This document shows positions 1 through 7,655 of a stretch of DNA of 64,000 nt, piece by piece. The notes under the pieces are model-generated. The model saw only the letters and a list, made by a program, of their open reading frames with translations. It was not told where the DNA came from and did no database searches. Source of the DNA: Limosilactobacillus antri DSM 16041. GTDB taxonomy: Bacteria; Bacillota; Bacilli; Lactobacillales; Lactobacillaceae. The stretch covers positions 1 to 64,000 of the forward strand of contig NZ_GG700737.1 in NCBI RefSeq assembly GCF_000160835.1, written 5' to 3'. Numbering within the stretch: position 1 is the first letter of the stretch; the number at the start of each line of letters is the position of its first letter. The translations under genes were made by a program, and so were the position numbers.

Positions 1-42
1 GACGGACTTTGGCACCTGGCTTTGTGCCGGGGTTCGGATACT

Positions 43-134
43 GGAGAGTTGTCCGAGTTGGCCGAAGGAGCAGCATTGGAAATGCTGTATACGGGTTAAA
101 GCCTGTATCAAGGGTTCGAATCCCTTACTCTCCG
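43..134 (+). tRNA. tRNA-Ser (GGA)
   Basis: Acceptor arms GGAGAGT and ACTCTCC pair, with discriminator G at 134. The anticodon loop TTGGAAA gives anticodon GGA. A long variable arm, as expected for serine, is present. CCA is not encoded. First gene of a nine-tRNA operon; the 42 bases before it hold only a small hairpin (GGCAC/GTGCC) that I cannot assign. Confidence 0.95.
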
Positions 135-138
135 TTAT

Positions 139-210
139 GACCCGTTAGTCAAGTGGTTAAGACACCAGCCTTTCACGCTGGTATCGTGGGTTCAAATCCC
201 GCACGGGTCA
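139..210 (+). tRNA. tRNA-Glu (TTC)
   Basis: Acceptor arms GACCCGT and ACGGGTC pair, with discriminator A. The anticodon loop CTTTCAC gives TTC. It starts four bases after tRNA-Ser, so the two are co-transcribed. CCA is not encoded. Confidence 0.95.
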
Positions 211-215
211 CTTTT

Positions 216-288
216 GGAGGATTAGCTCAGTTGGGAGAGCGTCTGCCTTACAAGCAGAGGGTCACAGGTTCGAGCCCTGTATCCTCCA
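216..288 (+). tRNA. tRNA-Val (TAC)
   Basis: Acceptor arms GGAGGAT and ATCCTCC pair, with discriminator A. The anticodon loop CTTACAA gives TAC, reading GTA. The valS T-box leader near 39929 carries a GTA specifier and a T-box base complementary to discriminator A, so this tRNA fits as its effector. Confidence 0.95.
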
Positions 289-321
289 TTAACAACTAAA
301 TAGTTGTTACCCATATACGAT

Positions 322-394
322 GGCTCGGTAGCTCAGTTGGTAGAGCAACGGATTGAAGCTCCGTGTGTCGGCGGTTCGATTCCGTCCCGCGCCA
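322..394 (+). tRNA. tRNA-Phe (GAA)
   Basis: The anticodon loop TTGAAGC gives GAA, and the D, anticodon and T arms are intact. The acceptor stem has one mismatch: GGCTCGG on the 5' side against CCGCGCC on the 3' side leaves U4 opposite C69. Discriminator A, no encoded CCA. It is probably functional, but the mismatch is unusual. Confidence 0.9.
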
Positions 395-399
395 TTTAT

Positions 400-482
400 G
401 GAGGAGTAGCGAAGTCTGGCTAAACGCGACGGTCTGTAAAACCGTTCCTTCGGGTTCGGCGGTTCGAATCCACCCTCCTCCA
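400..482 (+). tRNA. tRNA-Tyr (GTA)
   Basis: Acceptor arms GGAGGAG and CTCCTCC pair, with discriminator A. The anticodon loop CTGTAAA gives GTA, and a long variable arm is present as in bacterial tyrosine tRNAs. Five bases separate it from tRNA-Phe. Confidence 0.95.
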
Positions 483-487
483 TTTAT

Positions 488-558
488 AGGGATATAGTTA
501 AACGGTATAACTACGGTCTCCAAAACCGTCATTGTGGGTTCGATTCCTACTATCCCTG
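488..558 (+). tRNA. tRNA-Trp (CCA)
   Basis: Acceptor arms AGGGATA and TATCCCT pair, with discriminator G. The anticodon loop CTCCAAA gives CCA. Part of the same tRNA operon. Confidence 0.95.
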
Positions 559-574
559 CTTAACTGAATATTTT

Positions 575-650
575 GGCGGTATTGGTGAAGTTTGGTTAAC
601 ACACCGGTTTGTGGGTCCGGCACGCGTGGGTTCAAATCCCACATACCGCC
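575..650 (+). tRNA. tRNA-His (GTG)
   Basis: The acceptor stem has eight pairs, GGCGGTAT with ATACCGCC. This includes the encoded extra G at position -1 paired to C73, the identity element of histidine tRNA. The anticodon loop TTGTGGG gives GTG. Its C73 matters when judging the T-box of the ABC transporter at 47600-47868. Confidence 0.95.
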
Positions 651-696
651 CTTATGGTTGAACATGAGGGTTAATCCTGTTCAATCTTAACTATTT

Positions 697-767
<71 letters not shown>

Positions 768-781
768 TTTAGTTGGCTGAA

Positions 782-866
782 GCCTCTGTGGCGGAATTGG
801 CAGACGCGCTGGACTCAAAATCCAGTTCCCGTTGAGGGAGTGTGGGTTCGACCCCCACCGGAGGCA
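782..866 (+). tRNA. tRNA-Leu (CAA)
   Basis: Acceptor arms GCCTCTG and CGGAGGC form a nearly complete stem, with discriminator A. The anticodon loop CTCAAAA gives CAA, and a long variable arm is present. Last gene of the tRNA operon. Confidence 0.95.
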
Positions 867-893
867 TTTTACAGATCTGATTCAGCTAATATT

Positions 894-939
894 AAACAGG
901 CTCGAATTGCTGGTGTAACAGCGTTTGAGCTTGTTTTTT
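894..939 (+). terminator. Terminator of the tRNA operon
   Basis: A long hairpin beginning AACAGGCTCGAA pairs, with G-U wobbles, to TTTGAGCTTGTT and is followed by a T run. It closes the tRNA operon 28 bases after tRNA-Leu. Confidence 0.8.
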
Positions 940-1043
940 ATTTTAAAATTTATTTATGCTGGTACATTTTTGTATATCATTATCAGAGATTGCCCAAGAT
1001 TAAATAAATTATTTCAACATAGTAAATTTAGGAGGAACACGTC

Positions 1044-1133
1044 ATGAACAACCTGCACTTCGTCAACGCAGCTGCTAGTTGTGGTGGATCAGTCTTATGC
1101 GACCCACTATTTGGCGTGCTTACCTTTGATTAG
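1044..1133 (+). CDS. Unrecognised 29-residue ORF with strong ribosome binding site
   Basis: An ATG eight bases after a near-perfect GGAGG (1031-1035) opens a 29-codon frame that ends with TAG at 1131. The product starts MNNLHFVNAAAS and holds two cysteines. I recognise no family. The 560 bases after it show coding-like frames broken in all registers (for example around 1160-1330), so this may be the surviving start of a decayed gene. It could also be a genuine small peptide. No neighbour suggests a function. Confidence 0.35.
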   Translation: MNNLHFVNAAASCGGSVLCDPLFGVLTFD

Positions 1134-1620
1134 GTACTTGCTAAGATAAACGGAAACAGTCCGTAAGGCGCAGGTGACACCGGACAGTGGACAGATCGTT
1201 GCCGGACCGGAACCAACAATGCTGGCGTGGTTAAAAAGCATCAGGCAACCCTGACGCCAAATGGGGGCCTCGCCAGTGCCATGGCCATGGTCAAGTAGCT
1301 CTCTCACAAATATTTTGGTGCTGATATTACGAAATAGGGCCGCAGTGAGTGTTTGAACAGTCAGCCAAAGCATTGTCGTAAACCAGAAAAAGCGGCCCCT
1401 AGCCCCTTATTTTGCCAAAAAATGATGTTTCTTTCATGTGAGGGAAAATTAAAATTCGATATATCTAACGATAAAGCAAAAGTTAATTTGGGACGGCCAG
1501 GAAAAGAGTGGTGGTTGGTCAATCGACCATGCCAAGGGGATTTGTTCATTTTATCGTGCAACTTAGTTAACCGGTTTAACCAGGATCCTGGGTGATTTGA
1601 ATACTAACCACAACATATAG
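1134..1620. other. Long stretch without an intact gene
   Basis: About 490 bases with no intact coding region. In 1160-1330 short frames on the plus strand read like fragments of a protein but are split by stops and frame shifts. Longer open frames at 1353-1595 and on the opposite strand lack ribosome binding sites and look like chance. No tRNA, repeat or clear terminator was seen. Confidence 0.4.
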
Positions 1621-1699
1621 GGGTGAAAATGTCAATCCTTTCTACCAATTGTATTTGTGCTAGTATATAAACTGTTAACTTTTGAAGGGAGACGGCACA

Positions 1700-3937
1700 A
1701 TGAAGGTCCAAATAATTGATAAAAAAGATTTAAATAACCTGGCGGATTTGAAGGTTATCAAGCGGGACGGGACCCCCAGCTCCTTTTACGCGTACAAAAT
1801 CGACTTGGTCCTAGACGCCCTGGATGCCGACGAACAAACACGGCACAGCGTTGACCTAGCCATTTTCAATGCTCTGATGGGGAACAAGGAGGTTCGGACC
1901 ACCACGATTGCCGATTTGTTTGTAGAAGGACTGCGGATGGCTGGCCACGATGACCTGGCCAAGCAGTACCGTGATTATCGGCAGGCGGACGAAGAAGCCT
2001 TTGCCGAGGCCACGAATCCACAGTACAAGCTGGAGCAACTCTTTGGGCGGAAAGACACGGTTGTCCATGAGAATGCCAATAAGGACAGCCGGGTTTTCAA
2101 CACCCAGCGGGACCTCGAGGCGGGGGTCGTCAGCCGAGCCCTCGGTTTACGGATGCTGCCGGAAGTGGTTGCGAAGGCTCACCTCCGTGGCGATCTTCAC
2201 TGGCACGACCTGGACTACTCCCCGGTTACGCCGGAAACCAACTGCTGTCTGATTGACTTTGACGAGATGTTCAAGCACGGCTTCAAGATTGGCAACGCCT
2301 GGGTTTCTTCCCCCCGGTCAATCCAGACCGCGACGGCCCAGATGTCGCAGATTATCGCTAACGTGGCCTCCCTGCAATACGGGGGCTGCTCTGCCAACCG
2401 GGTTGACCAGCTCTTAGAACCTTACGCCAAGATCAACTATGAAAAGCACATGGCGGACGCGAAAAAGTGGATTGCTCCGGACAAGCGGGAAGAATTCGCC
2501 CGGGAAAAGACCAAGAAGGACATTTACGACGCGATGCAGGCCCTGGAATACGAGATTAACACCCTCTATTCCAGCCAGGGGCAAACCCCGTTTACCACCA
2601 TTAACTTTGGCCTGGGGACGTCCTGGATTTCCCGCGAAATTCAACGGGCGATTTTGCAAATTCGGATTAAGGGTCTGGGCAAGGAACACCGGACGGCGAT
2701 CTTCCCTAAACTGATCTTTACCATTAAACGGGGACTTAATTTGAACCCCGGGGACCCGAACTACGATATCAAGCAGCTGGCCCTGGAATGTTCCACCAAG
2801 CGGATGTACCCTGACCTGTTGATGTACGACAAGATCAAGGAGATCACGGGGAGCTTCAAGACGCCGATGGGCTGCCGTTCCTTCTTACAAGGCTGGACGG
2901 ACCCGGACACCGGCAAGGAGGTAAACTCCGGGCGGCTCAACCTGGGTGTCGTTACCGTTAACCTACCGCGGATTGCCCTAGAGGCTCACGGTGACAAGCG
3001 GCTGTTCTGGGAAATCTTCCAAGAAAAGATGAAGCTCTGCAAACTGGCCTTGGATTACCGGATTAAGCGGACCAAGCAGGCTAAGCCGGAAAACGCCCCC
3101 CTGCTTTATATGTACGGGGCCTTTGGCAAGCGGCTGAAGAAGACCGATAGCGTCGACGAAGTCTTTAAGAACAGCCGGGCAACGATTTCCCTCGGCTACA
3201 TCGGGCTCTATGAGGTCTGCACGACTTTCTATGGTCCCAACTGGGAGCACAATCAGGAGGCCCATGACTTTGCGGTTTCAATTACCAAAACGATGCACGA
3301 CCTCTGTGCCAAGTGGGAGGACGAAGAGGGCTACCACTTTAGCCTGTATTCCACGCCAGCAGAATCCTTGACCGACACCTTCTGCCAGGATGATCTTAAG
3401 AAGTTTGGCCGGGTCGCCAACGTCACCGATAAGGAATACTACACGAATAGTTTCCACTACGATGTCCGGAAGCACCCGACCCCGTTTGAAAAACTGGAAT
3501 TTGAAGAGGACTTTCCCTACCAGGCGGCCGGGGGCTTTATCCACTATTGCGAGTACCCGAACCTGCGGCAAAACCCGAAGGCGCTAGAAGCGGTCTGGGA
3601 CTGGGCCTACGACCACGTCGGCTACCTCGGTACCAATACCTCAATCGACCAGTGCTTCAAGTGCGGCTTTAAGGGTGAATTTAAAGCCACCGCGCGCGGC
3701 TTTAAGTGTCCCCAGTGTGGTAACTCCGACCCGGCAACCTGTGACGTGGTTAAACGGACTTGCGGCTACCTCGGCAACCCGCAGGCCCGGCCAATGGTTC
3801 ACGGCCGGCACGAGGAAATTGTCCACCGGGAAAAGCACATGAGTCCGTCGATGATTAAACATGCGGCAGCCTTTGAAGCGGCCCGGCAGTGCGACTCGCG
3901 GGCGGACCACGCTGCTATTAAGGGTCAGCAGATTTAG
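1700..3937 (+). CDS. nrdD: Anaerobic ribonucleoside-triphosphate reductase NrdD
   Basis: Class III ribonucleotide reductase, which reduces ribonucleoside triphosphates to deoxy forms without oxygen using a glycyl radical. The 745-residue length is normal. An N-terminal ATP-cone (about residues 15-105, with VIKRDGTPSSFYAYK) senses dATP/ATP. The C-terminal zinc site is visible as CFKC (about 652-655) and CPQC (about 670-673), followed by RTCGYLGNP, whose second glycine (about 692) carries the radical. The start chosen is ATG 1700 behind AAGGGAG; an in-frame TTG at 1682 lies within the ribosome binding region. The activase gene nrdG follows 14 bases downstream. A likely promoter lies at about 1640-1670. 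Confidence 0.96.
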   Translation: MKVQIIDKKDLNNLADLKVIKRDGTPSSFYAYKIDLVLDALDADEQTRHSVDLAIFNALMGNKEVRTTTIADLFVEGLRMAGHDDLAKQYRDYRQADEEAFAEATNPQYKLEQLFGRKDTVVHENANKDSRVFNTQRDLEAGVVSRALGLRMLPEVVAKAHLRGDLHWHDLDYSPVTPETNCCLIDFDEMFKHGFKIGNAWVSSPRSIQTATAQMSQIIANVASLQYGGCSANRVDQLLEPYAKINYEKHMADAKKWIAPDKREEFAREKTKKDIYDAMQALEYEINTLYSSQGQTPFTTINFGLGTSWISREIQRAILQIRIKGLGKEHRTAIFPKLIFTIKRGLNLNPGDPNYDIKQLALECSTKRMYPDLLMYDKIKEITGSFKTPMGCRSFLQGWTDPDTGKEVNSGRLNLGVVTVNLPRIALEAHGDKRLFWEIFQEKMKLCKLALDYRIKRTKQAKPENAPLLYMYGAFGKRLKKTDSVDEVFKNSRATISLGYIGLYEVCTTFYGPNWEHNQEAHDFAVSITKTMHDLCAKWEDEEGYHFSLYSTPAESLTDTFCQDDLKKFGRVANVTDKEYYTNSFHYDVRKHPTPFEKLEFEEDFPYQAAGGFIHYCEYPNLRQNPKALEAVWDWAYDHVGYLGTNTSIDQCFKCGFKGEFKATARGFKCPQCGNSDPATCDVVKRTCGYLGNPQARPMVHGRHEEIVHREKHMSPSMIKHAAAFEAARQCDSRADHAAIKGQQI

Positions 3938-3951
3938 CAGGAGGGGATTCG

Positions 3952-4539
3952 ATGGAAGAACAAAAACGCCAACGGTTACCGCGAAATCCCCAGCCGCAGG
4001 AATGGCTCGCAGCGGAGCATTCCCTGCAATACATTGCTGACTATAAACCCTTTAACTTTGTTGATGGTGAAGGCGTGCGGTGCAGCATTTACGTCAGCGG
4101 TTGCCTGTTTAACTGCCCGGGCTGCTACAATAAGGCCGCCCAAAACTTCCATTATGGTCAGCCCTACACGCCAGAGCTGGAAGACCAGATTATGGAAGAC
4201 CTGTCGCAAAGCTACGTTCAGGGGCTGACCCTCCTGGGGGGCGAACCCTTCCTCAACACCCAGGTCTGTCTCAAGCTGGTCCACCGCCTGCGTAAGGAGT
4301 TTGGGCACCACAAGGATATCTGGTCCTGGTCGGGCTATACTTGGGAAGAACTGCAAAAGGAGTCCGCTGATAAGCTGGAGCTGCTGCATAACATCGATAT
4401 CCTTGTCGACGGCCGCTTCTTGCTGGCCCAAAAGGACTTAACCCTCCAGTTTCGGGGGAGTGCCAACCAGCGGATCATTGACGTCCCCAAGTCACTGGAT
4501 CAGGGGCAGGTTGTGCTCTGGGATAAGCTGGTTCACTAG
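3952..4539 (+). CDS. nrdG: Anaerobic ribonucleotide reductase activase NrdG
   Basis: Radical-SAM enzyme that uses a 4Fe-4S cluster and S-adenosylmethionine to form the glycyl radical on NrdD. The cluster motif CLFNCPGC (CxxxCxxC) is near residues 50-57, preceded by the typical DGEGVRCSIYVSG. A LLGGEPF segment further on matches the SAM-binding GGE motif. At 195 residues the length is somewhat above the usual 155-180, through an N-terminal extension. ATG 3952 follows GGAGGGG. It sits in one operon with nrdD upstream and the SufD-like gene 12 bases downstream. Confidence 0.95.
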   Translation: MEEQKRQRLPRNPQPQEWLAAEHSLQYIADYKPFNFVDGEGVRCSIYVSGCLFNCPGCYNKAAQNFHYGQPYTPELEDQIMEDLSQSYVQGLTLLGGEPFLNTQVCLKLVHRLRKEFGHHKDIWSWSGYTWEELQKESADKLELLHNIDILVDGRFLLAQKDLTLQFRGSANQRIIDVPKSLDQGQVVLWDKLVH

Positions 4540-4551
4540 GGAGGCCGCTGG

Positions 4552-5460
4552 ATGACAAGCAAGCAGAATTGGGGAGCGGAGCCCGGCTGGCTGCAGAAAA
4601 AGCGTCAGCTGGCCTCGCTTTTACAGAAGCGGTTCCCCGTACTCCCGGGGCAAGAAAAGTGGCTGCCCTGGCAAAAGACCACCCAGCCTGACCAAGGTGG
4701 GGAGGGCTGGCTGCACCACCGGGGAACTTATACGGCCCTTCCCCTGGAAGCGGCGGTTCGCGACTATTCCGAACTTTTGCAGGAAAACTTAATGGAAAAG
4801 GCGCTTCGCTGGCAGGGCAACCAGCTCTTTGCCGGCCACCTTGCAAACATTGATGGCGGCCAGTTCATCTACGTACCTGACGACTGCCGTTTAACCGCAC
4901 CGATTGAGCTTACGGGGCGGGGAAGTTTAACCAATCCGCATAACGTGATTATCGTGGGTGCCCGGAGCCGGGTGACCATTGAGGAACGGCTAATGATTAA
5001 AAGCGCCCAGGGCCTGTTTGCCGCTACCGAAGTCCTGCTGGGGGCGGGTGCTGTAGTGGATTACCGCCAGGCTAACGACTTGCGGGCGCCAGCGGTCTAC
5101 ACGGCGCTCCATGCCTACCAGGCCCACGCGGCCAGACTGAAGCTTAACTTGGTGGTGGCCAACGAGGGGGCGGTCACGGTTAGCGCCAGTGACTTCCTCG
5201 ATGGGGATGCCAGCACTTGGACAACGACGGCTGTGCTTGATCCTGGCAGAACCGGTCAGATTGACTGGCGCCCGGTTGCCGATGGTTTTGGTCGGGGCAG
5301 CCGTGCCGACATGACGACCTACGTCAATGACCAGGGACGGGGACGGGTTAAACTGGCCCCATTTCAGACCAGCTCTGGAGAACCGCTCCCCCTGAAGAGT
5401 ACGGTGATTAAAAAATCAACGGCGGCAAATTGGCCGCAATCACGGATCGGCAGTTATTAA
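4552..5460 (+). CDS. Short SufB/SufD-like protein
   Basis: The 302-residue product resembles the beta-helix core of the SufBD family, which serves as scaffold for iron-sulfur cluster assembly with the ATPase SufC. Recognisable stretches run from about residue 100 (GQFIYVPDDC) through GSLTNPHNVIIVGARSRV to the DMTTYVNDQGRG region near 260. Family members usually exceed 400 residues. Here the last part of the core and the C-terminal helical domain are absent, and the protein ends soon after a basic KSTVIKK segment. No sufC, sufB, sufS or sufU gene is in the window; the cysteine desulfurase at 37409 is paired with thiI. Position directly after nrdG suggests, as inference, a link to the cluster of NrdG or to anaerobic growth. 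A degenerate relic is possible. Confidence 0.7.
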   Translation: MTSKQNWGAEPGWLQKKRQLASLLQKRFPVLPGQEKWLPWQKTTQPDQGGEGWLHHRGTYTALPLEAAVRDYSELLQENLMEKALRWQGNQLFAGHLANIDGGQFIYVPDDCRLTAPIELTGRGSLTNPHNVIIVGARSRVTIEERLMIKSAQGLFAATEVLLGAGAVVDYRQANDLRAPAVYTALHAYQAHAARLKLNLVVANEGAVTVSASDFLDGDASTWTTTAVLDPGRTGQIDWRPVADGFGRGSRADMTTYVNDQGRGRVKLAPFQTSSGEPLPLKSTVIKKSTAANWPQSRIGSY

Positions 5461-5501
5461 TTGTTACTGCTGTGTTACAAACTCTGTCAATTAAGTATTT
5501 G

Positions 5502-5546
5502 AAGTGGTAAAAATCAGCGTTTCCAACTGATTTTTACCACTTTTTT
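5502..5546 (+). terminator. Terminator of the nrdDG operon
   Basis: A near-perfect hairpin pairs AAGTGGTAAAAATCAG with CTGATTTTTACCACTT across a nine-base loop and runs into a T tract. It lies 41 bases after the SufD-like gene. It reads well on both strands. Confidence 0.9.
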
Positions 5547-5796
5547 CGCGCCTTTATTACAGATCCCTGCCATGCCAGCGGGTGCCGCAAAGGCTGTGCT
5601 GGCGCACTTAGTCAGCGTCTGCGACCCGCTTTTAATGGCCTATATTACGGATTATTACCAGTGAGCAGAAATTGAAAATTGGGGGTAATTGTGGTGTAAC
5701 CTCGAAGCGTTATAGTATTAACTGTTGATTGATATCAATCGTTTCTTAGAAAATATGTCGAAAGCAAAAATTTGAAAAGGATGGGATTTTATCTCT
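5547..5796. other. Intergenic region before the LysM gene
   Basis: A 30-codon frame starting ATG 5573 and ending TGA 5664 has no ribosome binding site and reads like the tail of a lost gene. From about 5690 the sequence becomes AT-rich; a promoter for the LysM protein is likely there (TATAGTATTAAC near 5711), followed by an AAAAGGATGGGA ribosome binding region. Confidence 0.4.
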
Positions 5797-6468
5797 ATGA
5801 AGTTATCTAAACACATCGCAAAAATTACCGCTGCTGTTGCTGGTGCCGTTGCTTTAGGAACCATTGCTACCGCGACGACTGCAAATGCAGATTCAATTTA
5901 CACGGTGCAAAGTGGCGATACTTTATCAGGAATTTCCTACAAGTTCGGTCATGATTTGAATTTTGTCGACACTTTAGCTTCTTCTAACAACATTGCTAAC
6001 AAGAACCTGATTTACGTCGGGCAAAAGTTAGTGGTGAAGGATAATGGTGAAGTGGCACCGGCAACGCAAGCAGAAATTGCGACCCTGCCAAGTTCTAACG
6101 GCACCAACCAGGCTGCTGCAAGTCAGGCACCGGCTGCGGGCCAAGCACAGCAGGCTGCGGGTCAGGCTCAACAAGCCGCTCCGGCCACTGCTACGACCCA
6201 GTCCGCGAATGCCGCTGCTTCTAACTACACTTCTAGTGTAGCTGGTAGTGACGCTGCGGCAAAGGCCTGGATCGCTGCTCGTGAATCTGGTGGCAACTAC
6301 GGCGCAACCAATGGTCAATACATTGGTAAGTACCAATTATCCGCTTCCTACCTGAACGGAGACTACTCAGCCGCCAACCAGGAACGGGTTGCTGACCAGT
6401 ACGTCGCAAACCGCTACGGTTCTTGGACTGCCGCACAGGCATTCTGGCAATCACACGGCTGGTACTAA
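5797..6468 (+). CDS. Secreted LysM protein with Apf-type C-terminus
   Basis: A 223-residue exported cell-wall protein. The signal peptide (about residues 1-31) has a lysine-rich start and an Ala-rich core ending at TTANADS. One LysM peptidoglycan-binding domain follows (about 34-80, [17 protein letters not shown]). A low-complexity linker rich in Ala and Gln with AGQAQQA repeats spans about 100-145. The C-terminal 70 residues ([24 protein letters not shown]) resemble the aggregation-promoting factor / resuscitation-promoting type domain of lactobacilli, with the glutamate in ARESGG as a plausible catalytic residue. Family members affect cell shape and aggregation. Monocistronic, between terminators. 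Confidence 0.85.
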   Translation: MKLSKHIAKITAAVAGAVALGTIATATTANADSIYTVQSGDTLSGISYKFGHDLNFVDTLASSNNIANKNLIYVGQKLVVKDNGEVAPATQAEIATLPSSNGTNQAAASQAPAAGQAQQAAGQAQQAAPATATTQSANAAASNYTSSVAGSDAAAKAWIAARESGGNYGATNGQYIGKYQLSASYLNGDYSAANQERVADQYVANRYGSWTAAQAFWQSHGWY

Positions 6469-6498
6469 AATTAACTAATTAACTTGAAAATTAATTGC

Positions 6499-6529
6499 AA
6501 GGGGATGGCACTGTGCCGTCCTCTTTTTG
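6499..6529 (+). terminator. Terminator of the LysM gene
   Basis: A hairpin of AGGGGATGGCAC with GTGCCGTCCTCT, with G-U pairs and a very short loop, is followed by TTTTT. Confidence 0.85.
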
Positions 6530-6539
6530 TTAAATAGAG

Positions 6540-6568
6540 TTGACCCTCCGCCGACTTTGTTATATGAT
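6540..6568 (+). promoter_or_regulatory. Promoter of the msrA T-box leader
   Basis: -35 TTGACC (6540-6545) and -10 TATGAT (6563-6568) are separated by 17 bases. Transcription would begin near 6575, directly before the T-box leader. Confidence 0.75.
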
Positions 6569-6574
6569 GATGAC

Positions 6575-6866
6575 AATCAAATTATAAAACGCTGAGAAAA
6601 GATGAGTAGCTATTCATTGACTGGTCCAGAGAGCGGGGGGCGGTGAGAGCCCGTCCGGTTAGGGATAGTGAAGATGGTCTGGGAGCGATTCACGGTGGTG
6701 AGTTAGTTGGCAAGCGACCGTGCGGGGTGACCTCGATATCAGGTCTGAGTATGCTAGTACTCAATGAGGAGTGGGCTGTGAGGCCCAGTTAAACCCGGGT
6801 GGTAACACGTTGAATTTAACGTCCCGAAGAGCAGGTGAGCACTGCTTTTCGGGACGTTTTTTGTTA
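6575..6866 (+). promoter_or_regulatory. T-box riboswitch before msrA, probably methionine-specific
   Basis: The leader has the order of T-box elements. An AGTA-type 5' specifier strand (near 6604) is followed by the AGAGAGCG bulge and GGTGAGAG distal loop, a specifier strand GAAGATGG, the T-box GGGTGGTAACACG (6797-6809), and a terminator hairpin with a T run (6818-6864). Read with the same one-base offset as in the valS leader (GAAcGTA), the specifier is ATG (6674-6676), methionine. The variable T-box base is T, which pairs with discriminator A as in tRNA-Met. A zero-offset reading would be GAT, Asp, whose tRNA normally has discriminator G and so would fit poorly. Uncharged tRNA-Met would raise msrA expression. 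Confidence 0.8.
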
Positions 6867-6956
6867 GGAAAGGGGACGGTGCAGAGGAGGCAGGTCAGCC
6901 AAACCGTGAATCAGCCGATGTGTAGTCATAGTTAAGGAACGAAAGGGGAACTAACA

Positions 6957-7478
6957 ATGAGTATCGAGACAGCAATTTTTGCGGGCGGGTGCTTTTGGTG
7001 CATGGTCCAGCCCTTCGACACGTATCCGGGAATTATCAAGGTAGAATCAGGGTATACCGGCGGCCACGTTCCGAACCCAAGCTATCAACAGGTTAAGTCC
7101 GGGACGACGGGGCACACGGAGGCGGTACGGATTAGCTTTGATCCGGCCGTGGTCTCCTACGACGACTTGGTAAGCATTTACTGGCAGCAGACGGACCCAA
7201 CGGACGCGATGGGACAGTTTCAAGACCGGGGTGACAACTACCGGCCGGTAATCTTCGTGAAGGATCAGGAGCAGCGGCGGATCGCTGAAGCCTCAAAGAA
7301 ACGCTTGGCAGAGAGCGGCCGCTTTGCCGAGCCCATCGTTACCCAGATTGAAGCTGCCCAGCCGTTCTACCTGGCCGAGGACGGCCATCAGCAGTTCTAT
7401 AAGAAGAACCCAGAGCGTTTTGCCGCGGAGGAGGCGGCCGGGCGGGCCCAATTTCGCCAGGAACACTGGACGGAGTAA
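6957..7478 (+). CDS. msrA: Peptide methionine sulfoxide reductase MsrA
   Basis: Cytosolic enzyme that reduces methionine-S-sulfoxide, free or in proteins, back to methionine. The catalytic motif GGCFWC is at residues 10-15, and the family signatures [13 protein letters not shown] and GDNYRP follow. The length of 173 residues is normal. ATG 6957 follows AAGGGG. No msrB is adjacent. Control by a methionine-type T-box links oxidised-methionine salvage to methionine starvation, which fits the chemistry but is not a common arrangement. Confidence 0.95.
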   Translation: MSIETAIFAGGCFWCMVQPFDTYPGIIKVESGYTGGHVPNPSYQQVKSGTTGHTEAVRISFDPAVVSYDDLVSIYWQQTDPTDAMGQFQDRGDNYRPVIFVKDQEQRRIAEASKKRLAESGRFAEPIVTQIEAAQPFYLAEDGHQQFYKKNPERFAAEEAAGRAQFRQEHWTE

Positions 7479-7510
7479 CGGGACTTCGTGAGCAGGCAGA
7501 AAATATTAAT

Positions 7511-7543
7511 GACCCCGAGCGCGACTGTGCCGCACTCGGGGTC
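7511..7543. terminator. Bidirectional hairpin between msrA and the threonine dehydratase gene
   Basis: GACCCCGAG pairs with CTCGGGGTC in a strong stem between convergent genes. The T tract on the plus strand is weak (AATTTGA). Confidence 0.6.
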
Positions 7544-7655
7544 AATTTGAACGAAATGGCTCCTCAGTAAAATCTCGAAAGAGCTCAGGAAACGATAAGC
7601 TGGCAGACACGGCGTCGTGCCAGCAGCAATTAAAGCAATCCGCTTTGCCTGTCGA

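Noticed and set aside
1353..1595. 80-codon frame between the tRNA operon and nrdD
   Set aside because: No ribosome binding site, mixed composition without protein-like pattern, and an equal frame on the other strand.
5573..5664. 30-codon frame before the LysM gene
   Set aside because: No ribosome binding site; it may be the tail of a lost gene, too short to support.
6674..6676. Reading the msrA T-box specifier as GAT (Asp)
   Set aside because: The T-box base pairs with A73, while Asp tRNAs usually have G73; the one-base offset matches the valS leader and fits methionine.
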